A stretch of 7,569 bases of DNA, from NCBI GenBank assembly GCA_045603545.1, contig JAZUMG010000032.1, positions 1 through 7,569 on the forward strand. Direction: 5' to 3'. The notes under the pieces were generated by a model. It was not told where the DNA came from. It saw nothing but the letters and a program-made list of their open reading frames with translations, and searched no databases. Numbering within the stretch: the stretch's first letter is position 1; every line of letters begins with the position of its first letter. The position numbers and the translations under genes are program-made. Positions 5,854 to 7,569 of this stretch are shown piece after piece. Source of the DNA: CAAGNP01 sp045603545 (GTDB lineage Bacteria > Bacteroidota > Bacteroidia > Bacteroidales > UBA932).

Positions 5854-6407
5854 TACTCTGGATCTTGATTTGGGTCTAATACATAAATATCCTTGTACTG
5901 ACGGCCAAGTTCGTCATAGTCAAGGCCAAAGCCCACTATGAAGTCGTTGGGGATGGAGAGTGCAGGATAATCTATCTTGATGTCTTTGTTGTATGATTCG
6001 GGTTTGATAAGCAGTGTGCATACCTTAATGTCTGCTGCACCGGCCTCTTTCAGGAGCTGTACAAGTTCTACAATGGTATTTCCTGTGTCCACAATATCCT
6101 CCACGATAAGGACATTTTTCCCTTTTATGTTCTTGTTAAGACCAAGCAGCTGCTTCACACAACCTGTAGATTGAGTGCCGTCATATGAGGACATCTTGAT
6201 AAATGATACCTCAGCCTGGATATCAAGATATTTCATAAGTGAAGCGGTGAACATGAACGAGCCGTTCAGCACACTGAGGAAAATAGGGTGTTCCTTATCT
6301 CTGTAATCATCACAAATTCTTGCTGCGACAGATTTAATAGCCTTCTCGATCTCTTCATTTGGAAGAGAAGGGATGAAATACTTATCGTGAAGTTTAATCC
6401 TTGCCAT
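5853..6407 (-). CDS. hpt: Hypoxanthine phosphoribosyltransferase
   Basis: The enzyme converts hypoxanthine (and usually guanine) plus PRPP to IMP or GMP in purine salvage. With the start at 6407 the product has 184 residues: LNGS (47-50) for pyrophosphate binding, the PRPP motif VEDIVDTGNT (102-111), K135 in LIKPES for base recognition, and FIVGFGLDYDE (156-166). The reading frame stays open to ATG codons at 6419 and 6446. I chose 6407 because MARIKLHDKYF matches the usual N terminus and because the longer form would run across the predicted hpt and purE promoters. It is the first gene of the minus-strand cluster and is coupled to adk by TAATG. Xanthine specificity cannot be excluded. Confidence 0.95.
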   Translation of the reverse strand: MARIKLHDKYFIPSLPNEEIEKAIKSVAARICDDYRDKEHPIFLSVLNGSFMFTASLMKYLDIQAEVSFIKMSSYDGTQSTGCVKQLLGLNKNIKGKNVLIVEDIVDTGNTIVELVQLLKEAGAADIKVCTLLIKPESYNKDIKIDYPALSIPNDFIVGFGLDYDELGRQYKDIYVLDPNQDPE

Positions 6408-6423
6408 CGTTTTGCACATATTT

Positions 6424-6454
6424 TTTGAAGATGCGAAAATAAACATTAATTTTG
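6424..6454 (+). promoter_or_regulatory. Bacteroidota promoter for purE
   Basis: TTTG (6424-6427) and TAATTTTG (6447-6454) exactly match the -33 and -7 elements of the Bacteroidota primary sigma factor, 19 bases apart, which is within the normal range. The predicted transcript starts near 6458-6462 and leaves a leader of under 20 nt before the purE ATG at 6476. There is no room for a riboswitch or attenuator. Confidence 0.75.
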
Positions 6455-6465
6455 TTTAAACCGAA
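6434..6465 (-). promoter_or_regulatory. Candidate divergent promoter for hpt
   Basis: On the minus strand TATTTTCG (6441-6434) matches TAnnTTTG at all but one fixed position. TTCG (6465-6462) stands in for TTTG 20 bases upstream. The start would fall near 6427-6430, giving a short leader to the hpt ATG at 6407. It lies directly over the purE promoter on the opposite strand. The match is poorer than that of purE, so this is tentative. Confidence 0.45.
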
Positions 6466-6475
6466 AAAATAGGAC

Positions 6476-6988
6476 ATGAAACCAGTAGTATCTATAATTA
6501 TGGGCAGCACTTCTGATATGCCCGTCATGAAACAAGCGGCAGAATTTCTCGATTTGATGGAAATTCCATTTGAAATCAATGCATTGTCAGCACACAGAGT
6601 ACCTGAGATGGTGATGGATTTTGCTACCAAAGCTTATGAGAGAGGGATAAAAGTAATCATTGCCGGGGCAGGTGGCGCAGCTCACCTCCCAGGTGTGATT
6701 GCAGCATATACACCTGTACCTGTAATCGGTGTCCCTATCAAATCTTCAAATTCTATTGACGGCTGGGACTCAGTCCTCTCAATCCTTCAGATGCCTTCAG
6801 GTATCCCAGTGGCAACAGTAGCCCTTGACGGTGCCAAGAATGCAGGTATCCTCGCTTTCCAGATTCTCGCTACAGGTGATCCCGAGCTTATGAAGAAAAT
6901 GGTTGAGTTCAAGAAGGATCTCGCTGCCAAGATAGGCAAGGCCAATAAGGATCTGCAGGAGGTCAAATACAAATTCAAGACAAATTAA
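6476..6988 (+). CDS. purE: N5-carboxyaminoimidazole ribonucleotide mutase
   Basis: Class I PurE moves the carboxyl group of N5-CAIR to give CAIR in de novo purine synthesis, in the cytoplasm as an octamer, working after PurK. The 170-residue protein has IIMGSTSD (7-14), SAHR (38-41, with the catalytic histidine H40), AGAGGAAHLPG (63-73), GVPI (85-88) and DSVLSILQMPSGIPVATVA (98-116). This is the bacterial mutase layout rather than the class II carboxylase of animals, which would lack this histidine context. The length is typical. It has its own strong promoter and is divergent from hpt. The helix-hairpin-helix gene follows after 19 bp and may be cotranscribed. Confidence 0.96.
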   Translation: MKPVVSIIMGSTSDMPVMKQAAEFLDLMEIPFEINALSAHRVPEMVMDFATKAYERGIKVIIAGAGGAAHLPGVIAAYTPVPVIGVPIKSSNSIDGWDSVLSILQMPSGIPVATVALDGAKNAGILAFQILATGDPELMKKMVEFKKDLAAKIGKANKDLQEVKYKFKTN

Positions 6989-7007
6989 ACACTAAATAAA
7001 ATCGGAC

Positions 7008-7569
7008 ATGTGGGGGAGAGATGAGGCGCTGAGAGGTATAAAGATTGTCATATTCCCTATGGCAATCTTTTTTTTATCCATTGCATCGGCAGATGTGGCA
7101 GCGCAGACATTGCCGGAAGGGGTGATGAGGATATTGGAGGCTGAGGCTGAAAGGGGAGGGGGTGACCTCGAGGAGCTGGTGAACTATTGCGAAATGCTGA
7201 TGGAGCACCCTGTCGATATCAATAGTGCCACAGAGGGGGAACTTGCTGCGTTTCCACTCCTTTCGCCGTTTCAGGTGGCAAGCATCGTGGAGTATCGGGC
7301 CCAGTATGGGGCAATTCTCTCTGAAGGGGAGCTCGCTCTGGTCGATGGCTTCAATGAGGAGAAGGTGGAGAGGATATTGCCCTTCATCACTTTTGGGGAG
7401 GATCCTTCCATATCACCTGTGATGGGGGAGAAGATCTCCCATAAAGTGATATTGAGGGGGAATGGCAAGTTTGAAAAAGGTGCTCCATTGGGATATTATG
7501 GAAAGTACCGCTTCAGGATGGGGGAGAAACTGCAGGTGGGTACGACTGTTTCCGAAAAAGGGGTCTCTG
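7008..7569 (+). CDS. Secreted helix-hairpin-helix protein, 3' end cut off
   Basis: The frame is open from the ATG at 7008 to the window edge (187 codons, no stop). Residues 11-29 form a hydrophobic stretch after R9, with an SASA-type site near 28, so the protein is probably exported. Residues 68-128 contain the ComEA-like helix-hairpin-helix pattern: DINSAT (70-75), EL, FPLLS (82-86), then QVASIVEYR, SEGEL and VDGF. From about 145 the sequence alternates polar and hydrophobic residues (KVILRGNGKF, GYYGKYRFRMGEKLQVG), suggesting beta-strands of an outer-membrane barrel. Bacteroidales have long exported proteins of this build; their role is not established and a part in DNA binding or uptake is only a guess. 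Both start codons, here and in purE, lie in GGACATG. Glycine codons are strongly GGG-biased, unlike the neighbours. Confidence 0.8.
   Translation, partial: MWGRDEALRGIKIVIFPMAIFFLSIASADVAAQTLPEGVMRILEAEAERGGGDLEELVNYCEMLMEHPVDINSATEGELAAFPLLSPFQVASIVEYRAQYGAILSEGELALVDGFNEEKVERILPFITFGEDPSISPVMGEKISHKVILRGNGKFEKGAPLGYYGKYRFRMGEKLQVGTTVSEKGVS

Noticed and set aside
6408..6446. Longer N terminus for Hpt (starts at 6446 or 6419)
   Set aside because: It would cover the predicted hpt and purE promoters and add residues absent from the usual Hpt N terminus.

Overview
The window looks like a chromosomal segment of a Bacteroidota bacterium, most likely Bacteroidales. Three things point there: exact copies of the Bacteroidota -7 promoter element TAnnTTTG upstream of hutU and purE; a long-form (about 670 residue) urocanate hydratase of the type seen in Bacteroidetes and animals; and an Obg GTPase with a TKAD G4 motif and no C-terminal extension. 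No phage, transposase, CRISPR or toxin-antitoxin gene is visible. Apart from the first 690 bases, the window is densely packed with recognisable housekeeping and metabolic genes.

Layout. Bases 1-690 contain no convincing gene. They hold repeated and strongly foldable DNA: a terminator-like hairpin plus T-run pointing to the minus strand (28-67), a triloop hairpin (110-128), a long imperfect inverted repeat (153-263), three copies of a 40-bp core at an exact 73-bp period (269-454), and a nested hairpin (470-502). An 11-bp word also recurs at the same 73-bp offset (493 and 566). Bases 691-2700 (+) encode urocanate hydratase (histidine degradation). Bases 2669-6407 (-) carry a tight five-gene cluster, read from right to left: hpt (purine salvage), adk (adenylate kinase), obg (ribosome-associated GTPase), a PAP2-family membrane phosphatase and an lplA-type lipoate-protein ligase. 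Its last gene runs 32 bp into the 3' end of hutU. Bases 6476-6988 (+) encode purE (de novo purine synthesis). Bases 7008-7569 (+) begin a secreted helix-hairpin-helix protein that is cut off by the window edge.

How the parts work together. hpt, adk and purE all serve the purine nucleotide pool. hpt (salvage) and purE (de novo) are divergent and share a very short intergenic region in which their predicted promoters overlap. The minus-strand genes are joined by a TAATG stop-start, an 11-bp gap and a 20-bp overlap, so they probably form one transcript. A 9-bp GC-rich palindrome sits in the only sizeable gap, between adk and obg.

I do not see a clear new multi-gene system. The best candidates for something undescribed are the structured repeat region at 1-650, which may encode or border a non-coding RNA, and the G-rich helix-hairpin-helix surface protein at the right edge. 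All functional calls are from motif recognition by eye; no database search was possible.
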